37,870 nucleotides of DNA from a virus: IMG/VR virus record IMGVR_UViG_3300032177_001611, positions 1-37,870 of that record, one strand, 5' to 3'. Each line of letters begins with the position of its first letter. Position 1 is the first letter of the stretch. The notes beneath the pieces were generated by a model. The model saw only the letters and a list, made by a program, of their open reading frames with translations, was not told where the DNA came from and made no database searches. Position numbers and translations under genes: made by a program. This document shows positions 31,539 to 37,870 of the stretch, in pieces.

Positions 31539-32450
31539 ATGTCATTACTGAAAAGAATCGATGATCTCATCAATAAGGCGTCAGCAGGGGAAGCTGTCGA
31601 GCACACCCTGAGTACTCCGCCTAAGGAAGACGAAGAGAAGAAGGAAAAGAATCCTGCTAACTCTGGAACTCGGGCCAAAAAGAATTTAGGTCCTTTGTCT
31701 CGTCCTGAACCTGGCAAGGTCCAAGTTGACATTGACGAAGGCGAAAATCAGGGTTACATCAACACCAAAGAAGGTGGCGGAAACGCTCCTTTGGCGCGTC
31801 CTGAGACCAAGAAGCACGAGGGTGGAGAAAAGTCTATCGAAGATGCCGATCTGACCAAGGGCGGCGACGACGAAGAAGACGACAAGAATCCTCAACACGA
31901 AGCCGGCGAATCGGAAGAGGAAGAGAAGAAGGAAAGAAAGACTGGGAAAGAGGACGAGAAGAAAGCTTCAACTCCTTCGGCCGCGATCTATCTAGACATT
32001 GACGAGTTCAAGGCGGAGATCGCCAAGAGCGTTGTCGAAGAGGTCATCGCTCTGATCGAAGACAAGTACGCCGACGCGTTTGCCAAGGCCTCACAGTCCG
32101 AGATCATAGGAACCGGTCTTGCCGCTTCCATCGAAGCCACGCTCGAAAGAGTCGAGGACATCGAAAAGTCCCACAACGAGTACACGGACAAGGTCGCTCT
32201 GGTGGAAAAGGTTCTCACGAACATCACCAAGGCACTTTCGGTTCGCAAGTCGGTCCTTAAGAAGTCCGACATGATAAAGAATGAAAGTATGGAAGGCACG
32301 TCTACTATGTCAAAGTCTGAGATCTGTGATGCTCTCTTGGACATGTCGATGAAGGGCCAAGGAGTAGATCCTCACACGGTGGTCAAGTTTGAGACATCTG
32401 GGGACATTAACGTAATACCTGAGAACATTAGAACTTCTCTAGGTCTCTAA
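31539..32450 (+). CDS. Capsid scaffold-like protein
   Basis: The 303-residue protein has a highly charged, low-complexity first half (Lys/Glu/Asp/Gly runs, about 20-145) with a repeated motif PLSRPEPGK / PLARPETKK (about 51-59 and 86-94). A predicted coiled-coil region follows (about 150-240), and a compact C-terminus ends NVIPENIRTSLGL. This fits a prohead scaffold that is removed during maturation, and it lies between protease and capsid genes. An ACGGAGGAATCAC ribosome site precedes the ATG. Arginine codons are mixed. No sequence motif proves the role. Confidence 0.6.
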   Translation: MSLLKRIDDLINKASAGEAVEHTLSTPPKEDEEKKEKNPANSGTRAKKNLGPLSRPEPGKVQVDIDEGENQGYINTKEGGGNAPLARPETKKHEGGEKSIEDADLTKGGDDEEDDKNPQHEAGESEEEEKKERKTGKEDEKKASTPSAAIYLDIDEFKAEIAKSVVEEVIALIEDKYADAFAKASQSEIIGTGLAASIEATLERVEDIEKSHNEYTDKVALVEKVLTNITKALSVRKSVLKKSDMIKNESMEGTSTMSKSEICDALLDMSMKGQGVDPHTVVKFETSGDINVIPENIRTSLGL

Positions 32451-32473
32451 ACAAATTCTAACGGAGGACAAAA

Positions 32474-33955
32474 ATGTTAGATTTTAACGGATTCGGGATT
32501 GGGTCCGGCCAAGACGTTCAGGAGCTGAACAAGGCGCTGGAAGGTGCCGCGGCTCTTGGTCTCGCAGGCGGAGTCTCAACCGCGGGTATCGCAATTGACG
32601 GTACCACCGGCGGCGCGGCACTTAGGGTGCAGTCGCTTGACAGTTCGCTGAAGGTCATCACCTTCACCGACAAGCACATCAACTTCTGGAAAGACATTCC
32701 TAAGACGCCTGCTTACAGCACCGTTGAGGAATACAACCAGCTGACCTCTTACGGAACTCAGACCGGTGGGTTTGTGACGGAAGGCGAACTTCCTTACTCA
32801 ACCACGTCGGACTACTTACGTAAGGTAGCCCTGGTCAAGTACGTGGGAACGACCCGTTCGGTCTCCCACCCTATGACCCTCGTTCGTACGATGGTTCCTG
32901 ACGTTATCGCTCAGGAGAACAGCAACGGCATCATGTGGATGCTGCGCCAGATCGAAAACGCCCTCTTCTGGGGCAACGATAAGGGCCGTGACGCCGCAGA
33001 ATACGTGGAGTGGGCGGGCCTCGATCAGCAGATCGGTGGAGCGACCGGAATCGGTACCGGTGGTGGAAACAACTACGACATGCGCAACGTGAACCTGGCC
33101 ACAACGCCTTTCACGACCGTCGTAAACTCTCTGGCTCAGACAGTAGTCGACCAGTTCGGTTTCCCAACTGACATCTACCTTCCGTACCAACTGTTGGCGA
33201 AGATCAACGACGAGTTCGCGGGCACTGCCGCTCAGCGTATCGTCCTTCCTACGCCTCAGGGCAACACCCAACTCAACATCAACGTGGACAGTCTGATGAC
33301 CCAGGCGGGAAAGGTCAACCTGAAGCCGACCTACTTCCTCCAGAAGACAAGGACTGCTCCTACGGCCTCCAAGATCCTGAAGAGCGACACGATGGCCGCC
33401 GCAAAGGCGCTTACCGTCACCGCTTCTAACGCTGGTACCGTAGTGACCGCTCCTGGAGCCGGTTGGTACAGGGTCCAGTACACCTGGGAGAACAAGTACG
33501 GTGAGACGCTTGCCATCAACAGCGGACAGCCTTTCGTGACCGCTACCAACACCTCCGCTGCGTATACCGTCAGCGCCTCTCAGACGATCAGAATGACCCT
33601 CAGCGGTCCTGATGCGACGGCTGCGGACAACGCGGAGTACCTTAACCTGTTCGTCAGCGAACCGGCGGCCTCAGAAGTTCTTGCGGAAGCGGCCACCTGT
33701 TACTGGGTGCAGAGACTTCCTCTTACCAATGCCGGTCAGACCTTTGACTGGGACGGAAAGAGACTTCCCAACACCTACACGGCGTTCATCGGACAGAACA
33801 CCTCGGACGTACTGACGTTCAGGCAGCTTGCACCGCTGGTAAAGATGGACCTTGCCACCATCGCACCGGCCTACAAGTGGATGATCTTGCTTTACGGGAT
33901 GCCAATTATCTTTGTCCCACAAAAGTGGACGAGAGTGATAAACATCAGGCTCTAA
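32474..33955 (+). CDS. Major capsid protein (HK97-type fold expected)
   Basis: The 493-residue protein is in the standard place after protease and scaffold, with an extra-strong ribosome site (AACGGAGG) and a terminator after it, as expected for the most abundant virion protein. Residues about 1-55 precede the shell domain and contain GGVSTAGIAIDGTTGGAALR (32-51), shared with the protease; part may be cleaved off. WKDIPKTPAYSTVEEYNQLT (about 69-88) is typical of this capsid family. Residues about 305-405 (VTASNAGTVVTAPGAGWYRV onward) look like an Ig-like surface insertion. Arginines at codons 116-255 are all CGT/CGC, while those before and after are AGA/AGG. Confidence 0.88.
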   Translation: MLDFNGFGIGSGQDVQELNKALEGAAALGLAGGVSTAGIAIDGTTGGAALRVQSLDSSLKVITFTDKHINFWKDIPKTPAYSTVEEYNQLTSYGTQTGGFVTEGELPYSTTSDYLRKVALVKYVGTTRSVSHPMTLVRTMVPDVIAQENSNGIMWMLRQIENALFWGNDKGRDAAEYVEWAGLDQQIGGATGIGTGGGNNYDMRNVNLATTPFTTVVNSLAQTVVDQFGFPTDIYLPYQLLAKINDEFAGTAAQRIVLPTPQGNTQLNINVDSLMTQAGKVNLKPTYFLQKTRTAPTASKILKSDTMAAAKALTVTASNAGTVVTAPGAGWYRVQYTWENKYGETLAINSGQPFVTATNTSAAYTVSASQTIRMTLSGPDATAADNAEYLNLFVSEPAASEVLAEAATCYWVQRLPLTNAGQTFDWDGKRLPNTYTAFIGQNTSDVLTFRQLAPLVKMDLATIAPAYKWMILLYGMPIIFVPQKWTRVINIRL

Positions 33956-34015
33956 TCTGTAAATAACAGGTCAGAGAAGAAAACGTAAAGGTATAGATAA
34001 ATAAAAGGCGAAACG

Positions 34016-34057
34016 GAGGGGACTGCTGGGCAAACTTGGTGGTCCCCTCTTTTTTTT
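34016..34057 (+). terminator. Rho-independent terminator after the capsid gene
   Basis: GAGGGGAC (34016-34023) pairs perfectly with GTCCCCTC (34042-34049), with an 18-base loop, followed by eight T (34050-34057). It lies 61 bp after the capsid stop and 21 bp before the next ATG. It should end most capsid transcripts and lower expression of the collagen-like gene downstream. Confidence 0.9.
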
Positions 34058-34078
34058 CAACTCTAACGGAGGTAAGAT

Positions 34079-35032
34079 ATGTCAGACTACACGCCATCCG
34101 GCTTCAAGTACGAAAACACTTTTCACAACCACTCGCACACCATGTCGGAGATCTCGGACTTTAGCGGAGCTTCCGGTGCGCCTGGAATAGGCACGCAAGG
34201 AATTTCCGGTCTGTCAGGTTTCTCCGGTTATTCTGGAATGTCGGGTGGAGCCGGTGCGACCGGCGGTTCCGGTTACTCCGGCTTCAGCGGTTACTCAGGA
34301 ATGGGTGCTTCTGGCTACTCGGGCATCATAGGCGGTTCCGGTTACTCCGGCATCGTGGGCGGTTCCGGTTACTCCGGCATCGTTGGAACTTCTGGATATT
34401 CCGGCAAGTCAGGTTACTCTGGCATCGTCGGTAGATCCGGTTACTCTGGTTTCTCTGGGGACTCGGGTTACTCCGGTATCGTAGGAATTTCTGGGTATTC
34501 CGGTAAATCAGGTTACTCTGGCATCGTCGGAACTTCCGGTTATTCTGGTATCGTTGGAACTTCCGGTTACTCTGGCTTCTCAGGAGAGAGTCTTGGCGAA
34601 TCAGGTTACTCCGGTATCGCAGGCAGTTCCGGTTACTCCGGAATCTTGGGTCTCTCTGGGTACAGCGGTGTGACGCTGGCTTCAGGTTATTCTGGTATTG
34701 CTGGCACTTCCGGTTATTCTGGAGCGACGAGCGCGTCCGGTTATTCCGGCGTTTCTCCTGCTTCCGGTTACTCCGGCATAGCAGGCAGTTCCGGTTACTC
34801 CGGTTTTGCAGGTGCTAAGGTGACAGGCACGTTCACAGCAACTGGCGGTGCGACCTCCATAGTTGCCACTGCTTCCGCAGGGACTGGTAACAAGATCTTC
34901 TTGACGCCGACTTCTGCCGCGGCTGCAGGCCTTAACGCTTACATCTCGGCGATCAGCAACGGGGTAAGTTTCACGGTCGCGCACGACACAGCGGCCGGAA
35001 CCGAAACCTTCAACTACGTAATATTCGTTTAA
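34079..35032 (+). CDS. Collagen-like virion protein
   Basis: The 317-residue protein has a short N-terminal region (about 1-28), then about 215 residues of Gly-X-Y triplets dominated by the unit SGYSGIVG, with a few breaks (such as GESLGESG). It ends in a 70-residue C-terminal domain (VTGTFTATGGATSIVAT ... FTVAHDTAAGTETFNYVIF). Phage collagen-like segments form trimeric stalks in fibres or head decorations. There is almost no Pro; Ser and Tyr fill the X/Y places. A CTAACGGAGG ribosome site matches that of the capsid gene. The C-terminal domain recurs as the next gene, which suggests a capsid- or trimer-binding module. Confidence 0.82.
   Translation: MSDYTPSGFKYENTFHNHSHTMSEISDFSGASGAPGIGTQGISGLSGFSGYSGMSGGAGATGGSGYSGFSGYSGMGASGYSGIIGGSGYSGIVGGSGYSGIVGTSGYSGKSGYSGIVGRSGYSGFSGDSGYSGIVGISGYSGKSGYSGIVGTSGYSGIVGTSGYSGFSGESLGESGYSGIAGSSGYSGILGLSGYSGVTLASGYSGIAGTSGYSGATSASGYSGVSPASGYSGIAGSSGYSGFAGAKVTGTFTATGGATSIVATASAGTGNKIFLTPTSAAAAGLNAYISAISNGVSFTVAHDTAAGTETFNYVIFV
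34231..34815 (+). repeat. Tandem GGTTACTCCGG-type coding repeats
   Basis: The collagen-like segment is encoded by many near-identical 18-base units built around TCCGGTTACTCCGGCATCGT, with blocks such as 34326-34385 almost unchanged between copies. Such DNA can gain or lose units by slippage or recombination, so the stalk length probably varies between isolates. Confidence 0.8.
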
Positions 35033-35047
35033 CAAGGAGATACATAG

Positions 35048-35392
35048 ATGACATCCTCTACTACACCAACCGCAAGCGTGCTCTCTCATCCGATCCAGAA
35101 GTGGGTCGGACACGGACACGATTCCGATTTTGTACACTTCATAACAGGAACGCTGACAATAGAAGACGCTGCGACGACCACTCTTTCTGACGTGAGAATC
35201 CTTGCTGGAGCTCATGTACAGCTCACGGCAACCAGTGCTCAGGCAGCTCTCATGGTTCTTGGTGGTACGAATGCTACGGCAGGCATTTATGTGTCAGAAG
35301 TGATAAATGGTAGTTTCACCGTCACCCATGATGCCGACAACGCGCACACGGCCGCAACTTTCGATTATGTCGTATTCAACACAGTGTACTAA
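35048..35392 (+). CDS. Small virion protein, paralogue of the collagen-like protein's C-terminal domain
   Basis: This 114-residue protein ends NGSFTVTHDADNAHTAATFDYVVF, closely matching NGVSFTVAHDTAAGTETFNYVIF at the end of the preceding gene; the preceding strands (TGTLTIEDAATTTL with TGTFTATGGATSIV) also align. It appears to be a free-standing version of the same beta-sandwich-like domain, possibly a head decoration or fibre tip protein. An AAGGAGATACATAG ribosome site is present. No enzymatic motif. Confidence 0.75.
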   Translation: MTSSTTPTASVLSHPIQKWVGHGHDSDFVHFITGTLTIEDAATTTLSDVRILAGAHVQLTATSAQAALMVLGGTNATAGIYVSEVINGSFTVTHDADNAHTAATFDYVVFNTVY

Positions 35393-35421
35393 AAAAAAGT
35401 CATGGTTAAGGAGAAAATAGT

Positions 35422-35697
35422 ATGTCGAACGATTACATTTACATTCCAGGCAGAGGGACCGTTCTAAACAACAACGTAGTTGGCGACCAGTTCGCCAGCG
35501 CGAAGATCATACAGGCACAAGTCAAAGCACCGTCGGAAGTGGTGTTTGACGTAAGACCGAAAGACGAAGAACCGGTGGCAGAAAACCCACCGGTCATCGT
35601 CGAACTTGCACCACCACCAGGACCTCCGTCGCCCGAATCGGTAAAAGGATCGACCAAGAAAAAGGCAGAAAAGACAAAGACAGAATCGAAAGACTGA
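35422..35697 (+). CDS. Hypothetical protein with Pro-rich middle and Lys-rich tail
   Basis: The 91-residue product begins MSNDYIYIPGRGTVLNNNVV. It then has a Pro-rich stretch (VELAPPPGPPSPES) and a basic tail (KKKAEKTKTESKD) that is probably disordered. AAGGAGAAAA precedes the ATG. Its place among virion genes suggests a minor head protein, perhaps binding DNA through the tail; no family recognised. Confidence 0.65.
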   Translation: MSNDYIYIPGRGTVLNNNVVGDQFASAKIIQAQVKAPSEVVFDVRPKDEEPVAENPPVIVELAPPPGPPSPESVKGSTKKKAEKTKTESKD

Positions 35698-35757
35698 GGG
35701 CTTCCCAATGATAAATAAGACAAACGATCTTTTTGTTCGTTCTAGTTAGGAGGGGTC
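35698..35757 (+). promoter_or_regulatory. Gap with late-promoter-like element
   Basis: The 60-bp gap contains GATAAATAAG (35710-35719), similar to the T4 late TATAAATA element, followed by a weak AACGA...TCGTT inverted repeat and the ribosome site TTAGGAGGGG. A phage late-type sigma protein is encoded at 22734-23372, so the element is a candidate late promoter. Confidence 0.3.
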
Positions 35758-36138
35758 ATGACGATTGCTACCGCTTCAGACATGACATTTTCGCCTCTTC
35801 CGACCGTTTCGTACAACACGGCATCGATCATAAGATTCAGGAATTTTTATAAGACCGGAACTTCGCAGGTTGTTTTACAACCGGAAGGTGTCGGTACCAG
35901 GTTCATAATCACGGCGCTCAGGACCTTAGGAAGGTCCGTTGAGATAGGGTTTGGGACCATAGACGCCGGAGTAATAACAGAAAGTCTCTTCACTTATTCA
36001 CAAGCAGCCGGCCCGGTCGACCTGTCGGAATTCTTCTCTTCGGCTCCGTTCTGTCATTACAGGCCCGGGAAAGAACTTGTGATAAATTTTGAGGGTGGAG
36101 CCACTGGCACCGTAGCTTACGTACCTTACAAGGGCTGA
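35758..36138 (+). CDS. Hypothetical virion protein (126 aa)
   Basis: A beta-rich, soluble 126-residue protein (for example VGTRFIITALRTLGRSVEIG, GKELVINFEGGATGTVAYV) with TAGGAGGGG before the ATG. It is similar in size and character to small head-decoration or stopper proteins, and it lies in the head gene cluster. No family motif recognised. Confidence 0.65.
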   Translation: MTIATASDMTFSPLPTVSYNTASIIRFRNFYKTGTSQVVLQPEGVGTRFIITALRTLGRSVEIGFGTIDAGVITESLFTYSQAAGPVDLSEFFSSAPFCHYRPGKELVINFEGGATGTVAYVPYKG

Positions 36139-36146
36139 GGTGACAG

Positions 36147-36899
36147 ATGCTGTTTAGTGACTTAACACCTGACTGGTTGAAAGAGGCCTACCTGTACAGG
36201 ATTCCGATCTCTTACGACAACGACTTTCTGACTGACGATGTTCTCAATTTCTACATCAACTCGGCCAAGAACCAGGCAGAGATTCTGCTTGGTATAGACA
36301 TAGACAAACACGTCGACAACCAGGAGCGCCACGACTACCGCTTGGAGGAGTGGACTTCCGGTTACGGTTTCCTACAGATGTACAGGAGACCTTCCATTAA
36401 GGTCAAGAGCCTCCAGCTCAACATCATAACCAGCACCATAGACATCCCCCAGGAATGGATACAGCTGAAGAAGAAGAATTCCCAGTTACAACTCATTCCA
36501 TACTACGGTATACTTACTTCCGCAGCCATTGGTAACCAACTGATAATGTTCATGCCACTCCTCTCTTCGACGACCTACGTTCCGCAGATCATACTTGTCA
36601 AGTACGATTCTGGATTCGAACCGGATGACGAGTTGCCAGGAGCGCTCGCGCAACTGATAGGAAACCTTGCCGCCTCAGGAGTGTTGGCGGTCCTCGGCGA
36701 AATAGCCCTTGGTGGTCAGGCCGCTCTTGCTGGTTACTCCATCGGTGTCGACGGTCTATCACAGTCCGTCAGTACTACTCTGTCCGCTGAAAACCACGCT
36801 TATTCGGCGAGGACCAGACAGTACGAGAGGGAGAACCAGAACTTAGTCAAGATGCTGAAGGACTTCTACTACGGAATTAGAATGGCGGCACTGGCCTAA
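36147..36899 (+). CDS. Head-tail connector (adaptor) candidate
   Basis: The 250-residue protein begins with an acidic helical region (MLFSDLTPDWLKEAYLYRIP) and DVLNFYINSAKNQAEILLGI (about 30-49), the kind of start seen in gp6-type connector proteins that dock under the portal. The middle is beta-rich (about 60-155). Residues about 160-190 are an Ala/Leu-rich helix (LIGNLAASGVLAVLGEIALG). The end is charged and helical (NHAYSARTRQYERENQNLVK). GAGGTGACAG precedes the ATG. It overlaps the next start by one base. Assignment rests on position and layout. Confidence 0.55.
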   Translation: MLFSDLTPDWLKEAYLYRIPISYDNDFLTDDVLNFYINSAKNQAEILLGIDIDKHVDNQERHDYRLEEWTSGYGFLQMYRRPSIKVKSLQLNIITSTIDIPQEWIQLKKKNSQLQLIPYYGILTSAAIGNQLIMFMPLLSSTTYVPQIILVKYDSGFEPDDELPGALAQLIGNLAASGVLAVLGEIALGGQAALAGYSIGVDGLSQSVSTTLSAENHAYSARTRQYERENQNLVKMLKDFYYGIRMAALA

Positions 36900-37660
36900 T
36901 GACTGTCTCAACTGGGGCCGCAAGGCTAAACTTCAAACCTAGCAAGATAGATTACAACACCGAGGCCGTGATCTCGCTCATCAACTCTTACGGTTCGAAC
37001 TGGGACTGGTACAACACCATGATCTGTCCCTGCACGGTGCAGACGCAGCAGGTCGAACACAAGTTCCAGAAACTCTCCTGTACCCTGTGCAACGGCACCG
37101 GATGGGCTTATGTCTTTAATAGGGCGATCAAGGCGATCCCGTACTCCTTCCAGAGGGAGGAAGCGACGCTCACCTACAGGGTCCCTGAACAGGGGATCAT
37201 GGCGAACATATACGCTTCCCTCAACCTGCTACCGACGGACAAAGTGAACATAAGGGACAGGGTGGTTTTCAAGGACTCCGTCACTTTCAGGTCGGAGGTC
37301 AAACAGTATTTGACTTCTATGGAGAAGTACTCGTTCACCTACAGGATAGTCGAACTCATGAGGGTCATCGACAACGACGGGAAGCAGTATGACTGCACTC
37401 ACGCTTATGCGGACCAGAGGGACGTCGACGTCGATGCCGACGGCAGACTCTTCTGGGTCACCGGGAACCACTTTCCTCCGGACGGGATGGCGTTCTCCAT
37501 TTACTACAGCTTTAACCCTTCGTACATAATTATCAGCGCGAATCACGAGATAAGAGGGTTCACCGCAGGCGGAAACAAGTTGACGGATACACAGACTTGG
37601 GAAAATTTGCCGAGGGTGGTCCACATGAAACTCGAAATTCCAGACTCTTATCTATTTTAG
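36899..37660 (+). CDS. Neck/head-completion protein candidate with Cys cluster
   Basis: The ATG shares its A with the upstream stop (TAATG). The 253-residue product has a likely zinc-binding cluster at about residues 43-67 (CPC ... CTLCNGTGW), then a beta-rich remainder (about 85-253). Coupling to the connector candidate suggests a neck or tail-terminator component. The exact family is not recognised, and the zinc call is from Cys spacing only. Confidence 0.6.
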   Translation: MTVSTGAARLNFKPSKIDYNTEAVISLINSYGSNWDWYNTMICPCTVQTQQVEHKFQKLSCTLCNGTGWAYVFNRAIKAIPYSFQREEATLTYRVPEQGIMANIYASLNLLPTDKVNIRDRVVFKDSVTFRSEVKQYLTSMEKYSFTYRIVELMRVIDNDGKQYDCTHAYADQRDVDVDADGRLFWVTGNHFPPDGMAFSIYYSFNPSYIIISANHEIRGFTAGGNKLTDTQTWENLPRVVHMKLEIPDSYLF

Positions 37661-37671
37661 GGGTAATTACG

Positions 37672-37870
37672 ATGAATGACATTACAAAAGAAGAGTTAAG
37701 AGAATATATCAAATCTGCGCTAGAAGAAGTCACCGATGGCCACGAAGCGCTCGTTATTCGTAAATCGAAGGACGGTATTCCTTGGGACACGATTTTCAAG
37801 ATATCTCAGATTGCTATCTTTCCAGCTTTAGGCGTGATCTTCTATATGCTGACGCAACTTGGCAATCTTG
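37672..37870 (+). CDS. Partial membrane-associated hypothetical protein
   Basis: GGGGTAATTACG precedes an ATG at 37672, and the frame is open to the window end (66 codons seen). It begins MNDITKEELREYIKSALEEV, a helical acidic region. Residues about 48-66 (ISQIAIFPALGVIFYMLTQL) form a likely transmembrane helix. It could be a holin or membrane-anchored protein, but the C-terminus is missing, so no call is made. Confidence 0.7.
   Translation, partial: MNDITKEELREYIKSALEEVTDGHEALVIRKSKDGIPWDTIFKISQIAIFPALGVIFYMLTQLGNL

Noticed and set aside
34231-34815. CRISPR array
   Set aside because: Repeats are in frame, have no unique spacers of constant length, and encode Gly-X-Y triplets.
34682-35215. 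Minus-strand 177-codon open frame opposite the collagen-like gene
   Set aside because: Its composition (Thr/Gly/Arg repeats) is the mirror of the coding repeats; no ribosome site or neighbour support.
35719-35742. AACGA...TCGTT inverted repeat as a terminator
   Set aside because: The stem is only 5 bp and the T-run is in the loop, not after the stem.

Overview
The window is a 37.9 kb internal piece of a large lytic tailed-phage genome (Caudoviricetes). The host cannot be named from sequence. Gene content is dense, with start/stop overlaps of a few bases, strong AGGAG-type ribosome sites, and a T4-like set of replication, recombination and late-transcription proteins combined with features T4 lacks: a bacterial-type DnaE polymerase, a B12-type ribonucleotide reductase and a non-T4 portal. 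No integrase, repressor or attachment site was seen. The last gene, and the one at the left edge, are cut by the window.

Layout. Positions 30335 down to 1 form one long leftward gene array. Read in its own direction it starts with packaging (small and large terminase subunits, portal), then an unrecognised gene, an ssDNA-binding candidate, RecA, a sigma-like factor, a flap nuclease, the Mre11/Rad50 (SbcD/SbcC, T4 gp47/gp46) pair and primase. Next come nucleotide-pool genes (MazG-like, class II ribonucleotide reductase, dCMP deaminase, a thymidylate-kinase-like enzyme), an RtcB RNA ligase, an exported protein and two DNA polymerases (DnaE family C and Pol I family A). It ends with small unknown genes, a DnaB-like helicase, an LpxD-like acyltransferase and a PIG-L deacetylase. 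From 30529 rightwards lies the virion module: prohead protease, scaffold-like protein, major capsid protein followed by a strong terminator, a collagen-like protein, a small paralogue of that protein's C-terminal domain, small virion candidates, a head-tail connector candidate, a neck candidate and a partial membrane protein. The 193 bp gap at 30336-30528 carries promoters in both directions.

How it fits together. The leftward genes supply dNTPs, a two-polymerase replisome with helicase and primase, and recombination-dependent replication (RecA, SbcCD, SSB candidate). The sigma-like protein probably switches on late genes. Terminase and portal sit unusually on the early/replication strand, away from the capsid genes.

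Main points for follow-up: (1) a 21-residue motif shared between the C-terminal part of the prohead protease and the N-terminus of the major capsid protein; (2) a PIG-L deacetylase overlapping an LpxD-like N-acyltransferase, which mimics the LpxC-LpxD logic; (3) a tRNA-like RNA lacking a D-arm just before the helicase start, and tandem tetraloop hairpins before a small gene; (4) a family A polymerase with altered motifs B and C beside a DnaE polymerase; (5) an RtcB gene using only CGN arginine codons among AGA/AGG neighbours, and an abrupt arginine-codon switch inside the capsid gene; (6) a shared GTGTACA promoter element.
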